The notes under the pieces: generated by a model | The model's database searches: none | Told to the model about the DNA's origin: nothing | The model's input: the letters and a program-made list of their open reading frames with translations, nothing else | Shown here: positions 8,189 to 15,898 of the stretch, piece by piece | Layout of the letters: each line of letters opens with the position of its first letter | Numbering within the stretch: position 1 is the first letter of the stretch | Source: Novosphingobium terrae | GTDB taxonomy: Bacteria > Pseudomonadota > Alphaproteobacteria > Sphingomonadales > Sphingomonadaceae | DNA length: 64,000 bases | Direction: 5' to 3' | NCBI RefSeq assembly: GCF_017163935.1 | Contig: NZ_JABVZR010000001.1 | Coordinates: 434,001-498,000, forward strand | Made by a program: the position numbers and the translations under genes

Positions 8189-9534
8189 CGGCGGCCTCCA
8201 GCGAAGGCGGTGGCGGGAATGCCGGCGTCACGGAAGGATGCGAGGCGGTAGCGCAGCGTCCTTTCCGAAATCCCCAGCGCGCGGGCGGCGGCGACGCGGC
8301 TGCCGTTGCAGGCGGCCAGCGTTTCCATGATCGCCTTGGCTTCCGAAGCCTGCACGATGCCGGCGAGGCGGCGGCCCTGACGGACATCCTCGATCGGGGT
8401 GACCGAGGCGCTTTCGGGCGCGGCGGGCGCAGTGACAGGGGCGGCCACGGCGGCGGGCATCGCCACCAGACGGGCCGGGCTGTCGAAATGGATGTGTTCC
8501 GGGCGGATCTCGATGCGGCCACCCTTGCTGCCCGTATCGGCCAGCAGCAGGGCGCGGCGCACCACATTCTCCAGCTCGCGGACATTGCCGGGCCAGCCAT
8601 GCATGCGCAGCATGGCCAGGGCGCCGTCGCTGATCCAGGGCATCGCCGTGGCGGTCTTGGGCGTGTGGCGCAGGGCCAGAGCGAAAGCCAGCGGAGCGAT
8701 ATCGTCCAGACGCTCACGCAGGGCGCGCAGGGCGAGGGGGAAGACGTTGAGGCGGTAGAAAAGGTCGGCGCGGAAGCGGCCTTCGGCCACTTCGGTGGGC
8801 AGATCGCGGTTGGCGGCGGCGATGATGCGCACGTCGATCTTGATCGGCTGGGTCGAACCGATGGGGACGACCTCGCCTTCCTGAAGGGTGCGCAGCAACT
8901 TGGCCTGCAGCGTCAGCGGCATTTCGGCGATTTCGTCGAGCAGCAGCGTGCCGCCATCGGCAGCGCGGAAGAAGCCTTCGCTGGCCTGGGTGGCGCCGGT
9001 GAAGGCGCCCTTGGTGTGGCCGAACAGCAGCGCCTCAAGCATGGCTTCGGGCATGGCCGCGCAGTTGACGGCCACGAAGGGGCCCTTGGCGCGGGGGCTG
9101 CGGTCGTGGATGAAGCGGCTGAGCACTTCCTTGCCCGTGCCGGTGGGGCCGCCGATCAGCACGGGGATGTCGCTGGCGGCGAGACGCTCGGCCAGAGCCA
9201 GGATCGAGATGCTTTCGGGATCGGCAGCGATGGGCGCACCGGGGCGGGTGGCGCAGGCGATCAGGGCGGCCAGGCTCGAGTCACTGACAGGGTCGGTGTA
9301 GCTCAGAGCGAAATGGCGCTCGCCGCGCGGTGCAGGCAGAGCCGCGATGGCGGGCTGCGCGCTGCGGTCCAGCAGGATGCGGTGATGGCCGGCAGGGGCC
9401 ATGGTGGCGGCTTCACCGGCGTCGGCGAGCCAGATCGGCTGTGCCCGGCCCACCGCTGCGATGATCGCAGCTGCGCGCTGGACCAGTGGCGCATGCGCCT
9501 TTGCGGTAGCCGTGGTGAACTCGATCGCGTCCAT
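8185..9534 (-). CDS. flbD: Sigma-54-dependent flagellar transcriptional activator FlbD
   Basis: 449 aa from ATG 9534 (MDAIEF); an alternative ATG at 9561 adds nine residues. The central AAA+ domain has Walker A GGPTGTGKE (about residues 129-136), the sigma-54 contact loop GAFTGA (176-181) and Walker B GGTLLLDE (194-201). The C-terminus has a Fis-type helix-turn-helix (VAAARALGISERTLRYRL). The first ~115 residues show no canonical receiver aspartates or lysine, so it is probably not controlled by simple phosphorylation; in Caulobacter, FlbD is controlled with the partner FliX. It heads the flbD-fliEFGHIJKL arm and is the natural activator of the sigma-54 promoters before flgB and before the transglycosylase-flhA-fliA operon. 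Confidence 0.92.
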   Translation of the reverse strand: MDAIEFTTATAKAHAPLVQRAAAIIAAVGRAQPIWLADAGEAATMAPAGHHRILLDRSAQPAIAALPAPRGERHFALSYTDPVSDSSLAALIACATRPGAPIAADPESISILALAERLAASDIPVLIGGPTGTGKEVLSRFIHDRSPRAKGPFVAVNCAAMPEAMLEALLFGHTKGAFTGATQASEGFFRAADGGTLLLDEIAEMPLTLQAKLLRTLQEGEVVPIGSTQPIKIDVRIIAAANRDLPTEVAEGRFRADLFYRLNVFPLALRALRERLDDIAPLAFALALRHTPKTATAMPWISDGALAMLRMHGWPGNVRELENVVRRALLLADTGSKGGRIEIRPEHIHFDSPARLVAMPAAVAAPVTAPAAPESASVTPIEDVRQGRRLAGIVQASEAKAIMETLAACNGSRVAAARALGISERTLRYRLASFRDAGIPATAFAGGRR

Positions 9535-9607
9535 GGTTCGGTGTGCCCCCTGATTAACCATCTCAGTGAGGGTCTTTTGGCCCGCAAACGCCCAAGGAGC
9601 CGGAAAA

Positions 9608-9622
9608 TTAAGTACTCGTAAA
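9608..9622 (-). promoter_or_regulatory. Candidate CtrA box upstream of flbD
   Basis: On the minus strand this reads TTTA-N7-TTAA, one mismatch from the CtrA consensus TTAA-N7-TTAA. It lies 74 bp upstream of the favoured flbD start in an AT-rich stretch (about 9600-9725) that contrasts with the GC-rich surroundings. CtrA controls early flagellar genes in many alphaproteobacteria. A single near-match is weak evidence. Confidence 0.35.
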
Positions 9623-10060
9623 ACTACAGATTTTGCCCGGAGGGCCGAAGATTCATTCGAGAAAAATCTTAGATAATTGAAAAATAACGGAAACTTTTTT
9701 CACTTTAGCCCTTAAAAAACCCCTGAACCTGCCGTTTCATGTGTGTACGTGCCGCGAGGGCTGGGGGTCAGAGGGGGCAAAACGGGCCTGAACGGGTAAT
9801 GATCGTTAACGCCGCGGAAAGGTCCGGGGCGAATCGGTCCCCTTTTGGGGCGGCAAGAATCATCCGGCAGACCTTGTCCGATTCGCGGCGCAATCGTTTG
9901 CTGGATTCCGGCATGGGCGGCGAGGACCTGCCGCTACGCATGCCGCTTCGGCGCTGACACCTTTCCCTGCATTCTGCGAGCATCGCCGCGGCCTCACGCC
10001 GCGATCACCGGCGCGCGCATCCGGCCCGGCCACATTCTGCCCGTGATGATCGGCAAGGGA
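9623..10060. other. Non-coding divergent region between flbD and flagellin, flbD-proximal part
   Basis: This is the larger part of the 785-bp gap between flbD and the flagellin gene. It begins with AT-rich DNA (to about 9725), then returns to high GC. Short open frames exist on both strands but have no credible ribosome-binding site or protein-like composition. No clear sigma-54 or CtrA site beyond the one listed was found, and no convincing terminator. Confidence 0.5.
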
Positions 10061-10168
10061 TGACCGGCAGCGGCTGGCCGTGTGTGGCCGGCACCCTCTG
10101 GCCGGCAGCCCATGGCAGGCAAGATCTGACCGGCATCTGCTGGCCGGTTGACCGATGCCGGTTGGCCG
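10061..10168 (+). repeat. Cluster of 20-bp repeats upstream of flagellin (candidate activator-binding array)
   Basis: Four copies of a 20-bp unit, approximate consensus TGRCCGGCA-N3-KCTGGCCG, start at 10061, 10085, 10127 and 10149; a partial copy starts at 10099. The copies at 10061 and 10127 share 17 of 20 bases; the copy at 10149 is the most degenerate. The start-to-start distances are 24, 42 and 22 bp, near multiples of two helical turns. The array ends about 150 bp before the flagellin start, a fitting distance for enhancer-type binding, for example by FlbD. Confidence 0.6.
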
Positions 10169-10220
10169 AGTGCGCGAACGCTCGAACAGCGATGTCGATC
10201 CCGGGGCAAAACAGGGCCCT

Positions 10221-10247
10221 TAAATTTTCCACCGGCCATCCGCTCTA
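10221..10247 (+). promoter_or_regulatory. Weak candidate sigma-28 promoter for flagellin
   Basis: TAAATTTT at 10221-10228 resembles the sigma-28 -35 element TAAAGTTT. The downstream TCCGCTCT (10239-10246) shares only the CCG core with GCCGATAA. It would give a leader of about 60 nt before the flagellin ATG. A fliA gene is present at 30663, so a FliA promoter is expected here, but the -10 match is poor. Confidence 0.3.
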
Positions 10248-10319
10248 GGGGCTGGCAGCCAGGTCGAAACGGGTCGGCGGGCTGAACAGAACACCAACGG
10301 GTTTCGAACGGAGTAGACC

Positions 10320-11228
10320 ATGACTGTTATCAACACCAACGTGAATGCCCTTCAGGCCACTGCCGCTTCGAACTCGGCAGCTGCGATGACCAGCCAGGCG
10401 ATGACGCGCCTGTCGACGGGTCTGCGCATCAACTCGGCTTCGGACGACGCTGCCGGCCTGGCCATCGCGACGTCGATGACCAGCCAGATCAACGGCATGA
10501 ACCAGGGCATCAAGAACGCCAATGACGGCATCTCGCTAGCTCAGACCGCTGAAGGTTCGCTGACGGAAGTCACCAACATGCTGCAGCGCATTCGTGAGCT
10601 GGCCGTGCAGTCGTCCTCGGGCACCTATTCGTCGACCGACCGCGATCAGATGCAGCAGGAAGTGACCTCGCTGACCGGCCAGATCAGCAACATCATCACC
10701 TCGACCAAGTTCAACGGCGTGAACCTCTTCTCGTCCTCGGCGGGCGCTTCGGGTTCGGGCGTCAGCTTCAACATCCAGGCCGGTGCAAACAACCTGACCA
10801 CCGACCAGATCAAGATCACCGCGAGCGATTTCGACAGCTCGCAGTTCGGCACCGCCACGGCCAGCTACACGGGCACCACTGCAACGGTCACGGGCTTCCA
10901 GGTCAATGACAATGTCACGGGCGGGGTCTATGATGGCCATGGCGCGGATTACGCGCTCAAGACCATCGACAACGTTGACTCGATGCTGGCCAATGTCGCC
11001 AAGGTGGACGCCAGCTTCGGCGCCGGCCAGAGCCAGCTGCAGTCGTCGGTCAACAACATGACCAACAGCGTGACCAACCTCTCGGCGGCACGCTCGCGCA
11101 TCGAGGACACCGACTACTCGGCAGAATCGACCGCCATGGCCAAGGCCCAGATCCTCTCGCAGGCTTCCACCGCGATGATCGCTCAGGCCAACCAGAGCCA
11201 GCAGAACGTGCTGACCCTGCTGAAGTAA
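10320..11228 (+). CDS. fliC: Flagellin
   Basis: 302 aa. The N-terminal D0/D1 helices begin MTVINTNVNALQA and contain LSTGLRINSASDDAAGLAIA; the C-terminal D1/D0 helices contain LSAARSRIEDTDYSAESTAM and end QSQQNVLTLLK. The central variable region is short (about residues 140-205) and Ser/Thr-rich. It is the filament subunit exported through the FlhA gate. A purine-rich site (AACGGAGTAG) precedes the ATG. It is the only flagellin in the window and stands alone between a long regulatory region and two hairpins. Confidence 0.97.
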   Translation: MTVINTNVNALQATAASNSAAAMTSQAMTRLSTGLRINSASDDAAGLAIATSMTSQINGMNQGIKNANDGISLAQTAEGSLTEVTNMLQRIRELAVQSSSGTYSSTDRDQMQQEVTSLTGQISNIITSTKFNGVNLFSSSAGASGSGVSFNIQAGANNLTTDQIKITASDFDSSQFGTATASYTGTTATVTGFQVNDNVTGGVYDGHGADYALKTIDNVDSMLANVAKVDASFGAGQSQLQSSVNNMTNSVTNLSAARSRIEDTDYSAESTAMAKAQILSQASTAMIAQANQSQQNVLTLLK

Positions 11229-11317
11229 GAGTTTGGTCGGGCCGGGGGGGCGTTCCCGCTCTTCGACCCGGCCATGCCTTGTGCGGCCACCGTGCCCGGT
11301 GGCTGCGCCCAAAACCC

Positions 11318-11349
11318 AAACCCCGGCTCCCACAAGGGAGTCGGGGTTT
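11318..11349 (+). terminator. Strong hairpin after flagellin
   Basis: AAACCCCGGCTCCC pairs with GGGAGTCGGGGTTT around an ACAA loop: 14 pairs with one G-U. No long U-run follows, but the stem's own 3' end is GTTT. It lies about 90 bp past the flagellin stop and is the likely transcript end. Confidence 0.7.
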
Positions 11350-11368
11350 GGCGGTTTTCAAGGCTTGG

Positions 11369-11395
11369 GCCCGGTCCCCCAAGGGGGAGCCGGGC
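11369..11395. terminator. Second hairpin between flagellin and the HAD gene
   Basis: GCCCGGTCCCCC pairs with GGGGGAGCCGGGC across an AA loop with one bulge. It lies between convergent genes, 48 bp before the HAD gene stop on the opposite strand, so it could serve either transcript. No U-run is present. Confidence 0.45.
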
Positions 11396-11442
11396 GCTGG
11401 CGTTTGTGAGAAGGGCGCGAAAAGGCGCGCGCTTTTTAAGGT

Positions 11443-13881
11443 TCAGTCGTCCGTTAGCGGGCGGAAGGCCACCAGCAGGATCAAGGGCTCGCGCCGCGCG
11501 ACCTGTGCGGGCGGGTTGACCATCAGGAAGCCTGCCTCATTGTGGCAGCGCAGCAGGCGCGGCGTCACGCGCTCGATCCCTTCCAGCAAAGGTTCGGGGG
11601 TGATGTGCCGCTCGACGAAGGGCAGATGTTCGCTCAGGAAATCCGCCTGAGGCATGATCCTGACGCTGTCCAGCTCCACCCATTCGAATTTGGCGCCAAG
11701 CCTGAGCGCAACGCCGTAGCGTGCCTCACCCATGGGGACCGCCGCGACATAGAAGCCGTCATGCGTGGCGCTGGCCGCGATGGTCTGTTCGAAGACCCCG
11801 TTGGTCTGGTTGTCGGCGAAGATCACCGGCAGTTCCACCGTCTTGTCGGTGAAATCCGCGAAGCTGAAGGGCAGGCCGAAGCGCCGCATCGCCAGCACCG
11901 TCAGCCGCGGGGCGAGCCCTTCGCCCTTCAGCTCGGCGGGCAGATACATGCGCTCGGAGCTGTTGAGGTAGAACAGGCCCTGCTGGCGCAGGCCGGTGCG
12001 CGCCAGAGCGGGATCGAACAGAGCGCGATGCTCCATGCTCCCCAGATTGACCTCATGCTCGAAGCCCTGGATCACCGCCAGCTCGTGGTCGAGCGGCATG
12101 AACATCAGCCGTGCCATCGCCGAGGTCGTCGCCTGGCGCCACAGATCGACCGGATCACGCCCGCAGTCGCCACGCAGCGTGGCATGCGGCTGGGCATGGG
12201 CAAAGGCGATGGCGCCTTCCTGCACGGCCTGGCGGATCGCGGCCTGTTCGGGCGAGATGTCATTGGTGCGGCGGATGGGATCACCGGCTTCGGTGTAGTC
12301 GATCACCGAGCCCATGCCGGTGGTGCACAGCTGTTCCAGCACCGAGGCGCTGGCGGTCAGCGCATTGAGCGCGAAATCGTCATAATGGCTGACATCGAGG
12401 AAGCCGCGCTTGTCGAGGCCGGGCATGTTGACCTCGCGCAGCAGCAGATAGCGGCCCGCGACATGGACATCGAGCGCTTCGGCCAGCACCCTGTCGATGC
12501 TGTTCTGCACCGAACCGTTGTAGCCAAGATCGACCAGCATCAGCGTGTCGCCCGGCGCGGGATCGACCACGGCTCGCACATGCGCGATCAGCCTTTTGGC
12601 AAAAGCGCGAGAGGCCGCGACGGTGGCACGCTTGCGCGCGGTCTTGCGCATCTCCTGACGCAGGTTGGCGCAGGCTTCCTCATGGGTTGCCGTGTCACAG
12701 ATCCGCGCGAGATCCTCGGCCGGCAGCAGCAGCTGGCGCCCCAGGGAGCCGGCCAGAGTGGTGGCCTCCTGATCGCAATAGCGGGTTACCTCAGCTTCGT
12801 CGGTGAAGCTGGCGGCCGTGGCGGTGAAGCGGCTGATTTCGATGGGATGGGCGGTGAAGCTTGTGCTTGAGGCATCGCCGCGCGCGGCATGCATCCGCAT
12901 CGGCAGCCAGCCGTCACGCATCAGGAACAGGTAGTGGACGCGCCCGCCGTGCTTTGCGGACAGTGCTTCGGCCTCCTGGCGCAGCCACATATCATAGCCG
13001 GTGAGGATCGGCCCCATGACCGCCATGCCGAGGCGTGCCGCCGCATTGTCCTGCTGCGGCAGGGCCAGCGCCAGCGCAGCGCGATGCGGCTGGGCGGCGG
13101 TGACGGCCTTGCTGATCGGATGAAGCATGGCGCCGATCCCGGCTTCCAGCCGCAATTGCTGGGTCAGCTCGGTGCTGAATTGTTTCAGATGGAGCGTCGA
13201 GACGCCATGGGCGCTCACGCCCACCACATCGGCGCCGTGATTGTCGCCGATGTGCAGGATTTCATGCGGCTTGGCCGAAAGCTTGCGCAGCACCTCGCGG
13301 TAGAGGCCCAGCGCCTTGGGCTGGCCATAGGCGCTGGAGACGAAGATGCGATCGATCAGCGCGGCCACCTCCGTTCCGGCGGCGCGCTCGATCAGGCCGC
13401 GCAGCTGGGGGGCGTCGAGATAGGTGTCGGAGACAATGATGATCTGCAGTCCGCGTGCTTTGGCGCGGCGCATCAGCTCGACGGCGGGCGCGAAGGCGAA
13501 GCAGGCCTGCGCCTCGGCTTCCAGCTCGGCGGCGATTGCGGTGTCGCGCGTCGCCTGCGGGGTGCGGGGCATCAGCTGGCTGTAGATCTCGCCGATCGAG
13601 ACCTCGTTGCGGTTGTGACCGAAGCCCATCACCTTGCGGGCGATCGCCTCGGCCCAGCGGCGCTGCACGGGGTTGATGCCGGGCAGGGTGGTGAACACAT
13701 CGCCGGGCGCATGAGTGTCGCGCCAGAGCAGCGTGTCGAAACAGTCGAGGCTGAGAACCCTGGCCTGCGGAAACCAGTCGATGGCCTGCGGCAGCTCATG
13801 CGGCAGCAGATCCACGCGCGCCGGATCGGCAGAGGGCGCGGCGGTTTTGGCGAAGGCGTTGGGTGTGATCGGCGCGTTCAT
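11443..13881 (-). CDS. Large HAD-superfamily protein (COG5610-like), function unknown, next to flagellin
   Basis: 812 aa from ATG 13881. A TTG start at 13950 would place the start on the motB terminator hairpin and is not favoured. Residues 41-270 are a HAD domain with all motifs: LSLDCFDTLLWR (nucleophile Asp46), VSDTYL (motif II), the QPKALG lysine and HIGDNHGADV (motif IV). The remaining ~540 residues are not a domain I recognise; they include MLVDLGYNGSVQNSID and GRYLLLREVN. Proteins of this kind are often found near polysaccharide or glycan genes. The position between flagellin and motB invites a role in flagellin modification or motility, but that is inference. Confidence 0.75.
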   Translation of the reverse strand: MNAPITPNAFAKTAAPSADPARVDLLPHELPQAIDWFPQARVLSLDCFDTLLWRDTHAPGDVFTTLPGINPVQRRWAEAIARKVMGFGHNRNEVSIGEIYSQLMPRTPQATRDTAIAAELEAEAQACFAFAPAVELMRRAKARGLQIIIVSDTYLDAPQLRGLIERAAGTEVAALIDRIFVSSAYGQPKALGLYREVLRKLSAKPHEILHIGDNHGADVVGVSAHGVSTLHLKQFSTELTQQLRLEAGIGAMLHPISKAVTAAQPHRAALALALPQQDNAAARLGMAVMGPILTGYDMWLRQEAEALSAKHGGRVHYLFLMRDGWLPMRMHAARGDASSTSFTAHPIEISRFTATAASFTDEAEVTRYCDQEATTLAGSLGRQLLLPAEDLARICDTATHEEACANLRQEMRKTARKRATVAASRAFAKRLIAHVRAVVDPAPGDTLMLVDLGYNGSVQNSIDRVLAEALDVHVAGRYLLLREVNMPGLDKRGFLDVSHYDDFALNALTASASVLEQLCTTGMGSVIDYTEAGDPIRRTNDISPEQAAIRQAVQEGAIAFAHAQPHATLRGDCGRDPVDLWRQATTSAMARLMFMPLDHELAVIQGFEHEVNLGSMEHRALFDPALARTGLRQQGLFYLNSSERMYLPAELKGEGLAPRLTVLAMRRFGLPFSFADFTDKTVELPVIFADNQTNGVFEQTIAASATHDGFYVAAVPMGEARYGVALRLGAKFEWVELDSVRIMPQADFLSEHLPFVERHITPEPLLEGIERVTPRLLRCHNEAGFLMVNPPAQVARREPLILLVAFRPLTDD

Positions 13882-13950
13882 GCTGGCTCTCGGCAGGCTG
13901 AAAGCACTCCGCCGGAATGGCAGAACTTTAGCTTGCCGAGAGGTAAGCAA

Positions 13951-13978
13951 ACAAGGTGAAGCGGTGCTTCACCTGTTT
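13951..13978 (-). terminator. Terminator after motB
   Basis: Read on the minus strand, AGGTGAAGC-ACC-GCTTCACCT is a near-perfect stem with a 3-nt loop, followed by TTGTTT. It lies 18 bp past the motB stop and ends the flgB-to-motB direction. A further small palindrome (GTTTCTA-GG-TAGAAAC, 13975-13990) overlaps its upstream edge. Confidence 0.7.
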
Positions 13979-13995
13979 CTAGGTAGAAACGCCTG

Positions 13996-14946
13996 TCAGT
14001 GGCCCGGCTTGGCCTCGTGAGGGGCCGGAGCGGCTTTGGCGGGGGCCTTGTCCGCGCCCTTTTCATCAGGCTTTTCAGGCCCATGGTCGGTCGGCGGGGT
14101 CACATCATTGGCCAGCAGCAGCGACATGCGGCGGTTGCGCGCATCGGAAGGATTGTCGGCAATCAGCGGTTCGCGGTCAGCCACGCCCTCGATGCGGCGG
14201 AATCGGTCCTCGCCCAGCCCGTCGCGCATCATCTGCTGGCGGGTGGACTCGGCGCGCCCTGCCGAGAGCGACCAGTTGTTGACCAGACCGTTGGTGCGCC
14301 ATTGCAGCGCATCGGTATGGCCGCGAATGGTCAGATCGCCGGTCTCGGTCTTGAGCACGTGAGAGATCGCCGCCAGCAGCTCCACCGCATCGGGGGTCAG
14401 CACGGTGGTGCCCAGCTGGAACATCGAGAAATCAGCATCATCCATCAGATCGATGCGGATGCCATCGGGCGTCACCGTCACCTTCAGCACGCGCGACAGC
14501 TTCTTAAGCTTCTCGCTGGCGTTGAGCTGCTGCTGCAGGCGCTGCTGCACCTGGCTGGCCTTCTTGATCTGGTTGGCGCCTTCCTTCATGCCGCCGGTGG
14601 CGTCACGCGGGATGGTCATCGGGCGCTGGCCGGTCTGGCCCGCGCGATGCGGCATCTTGTCGGCATCGACCATCGAGGAGCCGCCCAGCAGCCCGTTCGA
14701 GCCTGCGCCGCCCTGGCGGATCTTCATCAGCGTGGGGGTGAAATAGTCGGCGATGCCCTTGCGCTGCTTTTCGGTGGTGGCGCCCAGCAGCCACATCAGC
14801 AGGAAGAAGGCCATCATCGCGGTCACGAAGTCGGCATAGGCCACCTTCCATGCGCCGCCGTGATGGCCGGCGGCCACGATGGTGACCTTCTTGACGATGA
14901 TCGGGGCAGGGATGTCCTGCTTGTTGCCCTTTTTTGGGGGAGCCAT
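13996..14946 (-). CDS. motB: Flagellar stator protein MotB
   Basis: 316 aa. The single membrane helix WKVAYADFVTAMMAFFLLMW carries the proton-binding aspartate at residue 39. The C-terminal OmpA-like domain (about residues 160-270) binds peptidoglycan (TIRGHTDALQW; NRRMSLLLAN), and a Lys/Pro/Ala-rich tail follows. It starts 13 bp after motA and forms the proton-driven stator with it. Confidence 0.97.
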   Translation of the reverse strand: MAPPKKGNKQDIPAPIIVKKVTIVAAGHHGGAWKVAYADFVTAMMAFFLLMWLLGATTEKQRKGIADYFTPTLMKIRQGGAGSNGLLGGSSMVDADKMPHRAGQTGQRPMTIPRDATGGMKEGANQIKKASQVQQRLQQQLNASEKLKKLSRVLKVTVTPDGIRIDLMDDADFSMFQLGTTVLTPDAVELLAAISHVLKTETGDLTIRGHTDALQWRTNGLVNNWSLSAGRAESTRQQMMRDGLGEDRFRRIEGVADREPLIADNPSDARNRRMSLLLANDVTPPTDHGPEKPDEKGADKAPAKAAPAPHEAKPGH

Positions 14947-14959
14947 GGATCAGCCCCCC

Positions 14960-15823
14960 TTAGCGGCCACGCAGCGCGTCGAGCAGTTCGGAAAGGCCGG
15001 GGCGGAAATCGTGGGACAGGCCCGAGCGCGCGCTTTCGACCACCAGCGGCTGGGGCCAGCCATGCAGCGAGGCGATGATCACCTGCTTGACGGCGTGGAA
15101 GATCTGCTCGTCGGCCTCGTTCACCTGTTTCAGGCGACCGGCCATCGGGGCGACGATGCCATAGGCCAGCATCACGCCCATGAAGGTGCCGACCAGAGCC
15201 GAGCCGATCATCGCGCCCAGCACGCTGGGCGGCTTGTCGATCGAGCCCATGGTTTTGACCACGCCCAGCACGGCGGCCACGATGCCGAGAGCCGGAAGCG
15301 CGTCGGCCAGGCCCTGAATGGCGTGCTGGGGGTGGTCGAGCGCGGTGAGGTGGGTCTTGATGGCATTGTCCATCACATCTTCCACCGCATGCACCTCCAG
15401 CGTGCCGGAGGACACCACGATCAGCGTCAGCGTGTCGCAGATCAGGTCAGTGAGTTCATGATTGGCCAGCAGGCGCGGATATTCCGCGAAGATCGGCGAA
15501 TCCTTGGGCGCCGCCACATGGCTTTCCATGGCGACCGGGCCTTCGGTGCGCAGCAGCTTCATCAGCTTGGTGGTCAGCGCGATAACGTCGATATGGTCCT
15601 GCTTGTTATGCTTGGGCCCCTTGAAGACCTTGCCGAAGCCCCCACCCAGCGCTTTCAATCCATGCATGTCATTGCCGATGACCAGCGCCGCGATACCCGC
15701 GCCGCCAATGGTCGCCACTTCGTGCGGAATGGCTTCGAAGACCGGGCCCAGCGCGCCGCCGGTCATGGCGAACACGCCAAACACGGCACCAAACAGGACG
15801 ACAAGGCCGATGATCGGAAACAT
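14960..15823 (-). CDS. motA: Flagellar stator protein MotA
   Basis: 287 aa with four membrane segments. It begins MFPIIGLVVLFGAVFG and contains the MotA signature in TM3 (GIVAAVLGVVKTMGSI) and TM4 (IGSALVGTFMGVMLAYG). The cytoplasmic loop (about residues 55-160) provides the charged contacts to FliG. It lies 76 bp downstream of flgL, separated by a hairpin, and is followed directly by motB. A second, divergent MotA-like gene is at 24372. Confidence 0.97.
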   Translation of the reverse strand: MFPIIGLVVLFGAVFGVFAMTGGALGPVFEAIPHEVATIGGAGIAALVIGNDMHGLKALGGGFGKVFKGPKHNKQDHIDVIALTTKLMKLLRTEGPVAMESHVAAPKDSPIFAEYPRLLANHELTDLICDTLTLIVVSSGTLEVHAVEDVMDNAIKTHLTALDHPQHAIQGLADALPALGIVAAVLGVVKTMGSIDKPPSVLGAMIGSALVGTFMGVMLAYGIVAPMAGRLKQVNEADEQIFHAVKQVIIASLHGWPQPLVVESARSGLSHDFRPGLSELLDALRGR

Positions 15824-15855
15824 TAAGCAACCCCCTGGAAGAAACGTCAGATGCG

Positions 15856-15892
15856 CCCTGTGTCCGCCCCCCGCATGGGCCGGGCACAGGGG
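15856..15892. terminator. Intercistronic hairpin between flgL and motA
   Basis: CCCTGTGTCCG pairs with CGGGCACAGGG (G-U allowed), extended by GCCC/GGGC. There is no U-run, so it may attenuate or protect the mRNA end between the axial-protein genes and the stator genes rather than terminate fully. Confidence 0.5.
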
Positions 15893-15898
15893 TAGGTA

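Noticed and set aside
10161..10174. GG-N10-GC spacing upstream of flagellin suggestive of sigma-54
   Set aside because: Only the two dinucleotides match; the flanking TGGCAC and TTGC positions do not.
9739..10248. Short ORFs in the flbD-flagellin gap
   Set aside because: None has a convincing ribosome-binding site, they conflict with each other, and the repeats there explain the sequence better.
13882..13950. TTG start at 13950 for the HAD gene
   Set aside because: It would lie at the base of the motB terminator hairpin and add a basic leader with no family support.
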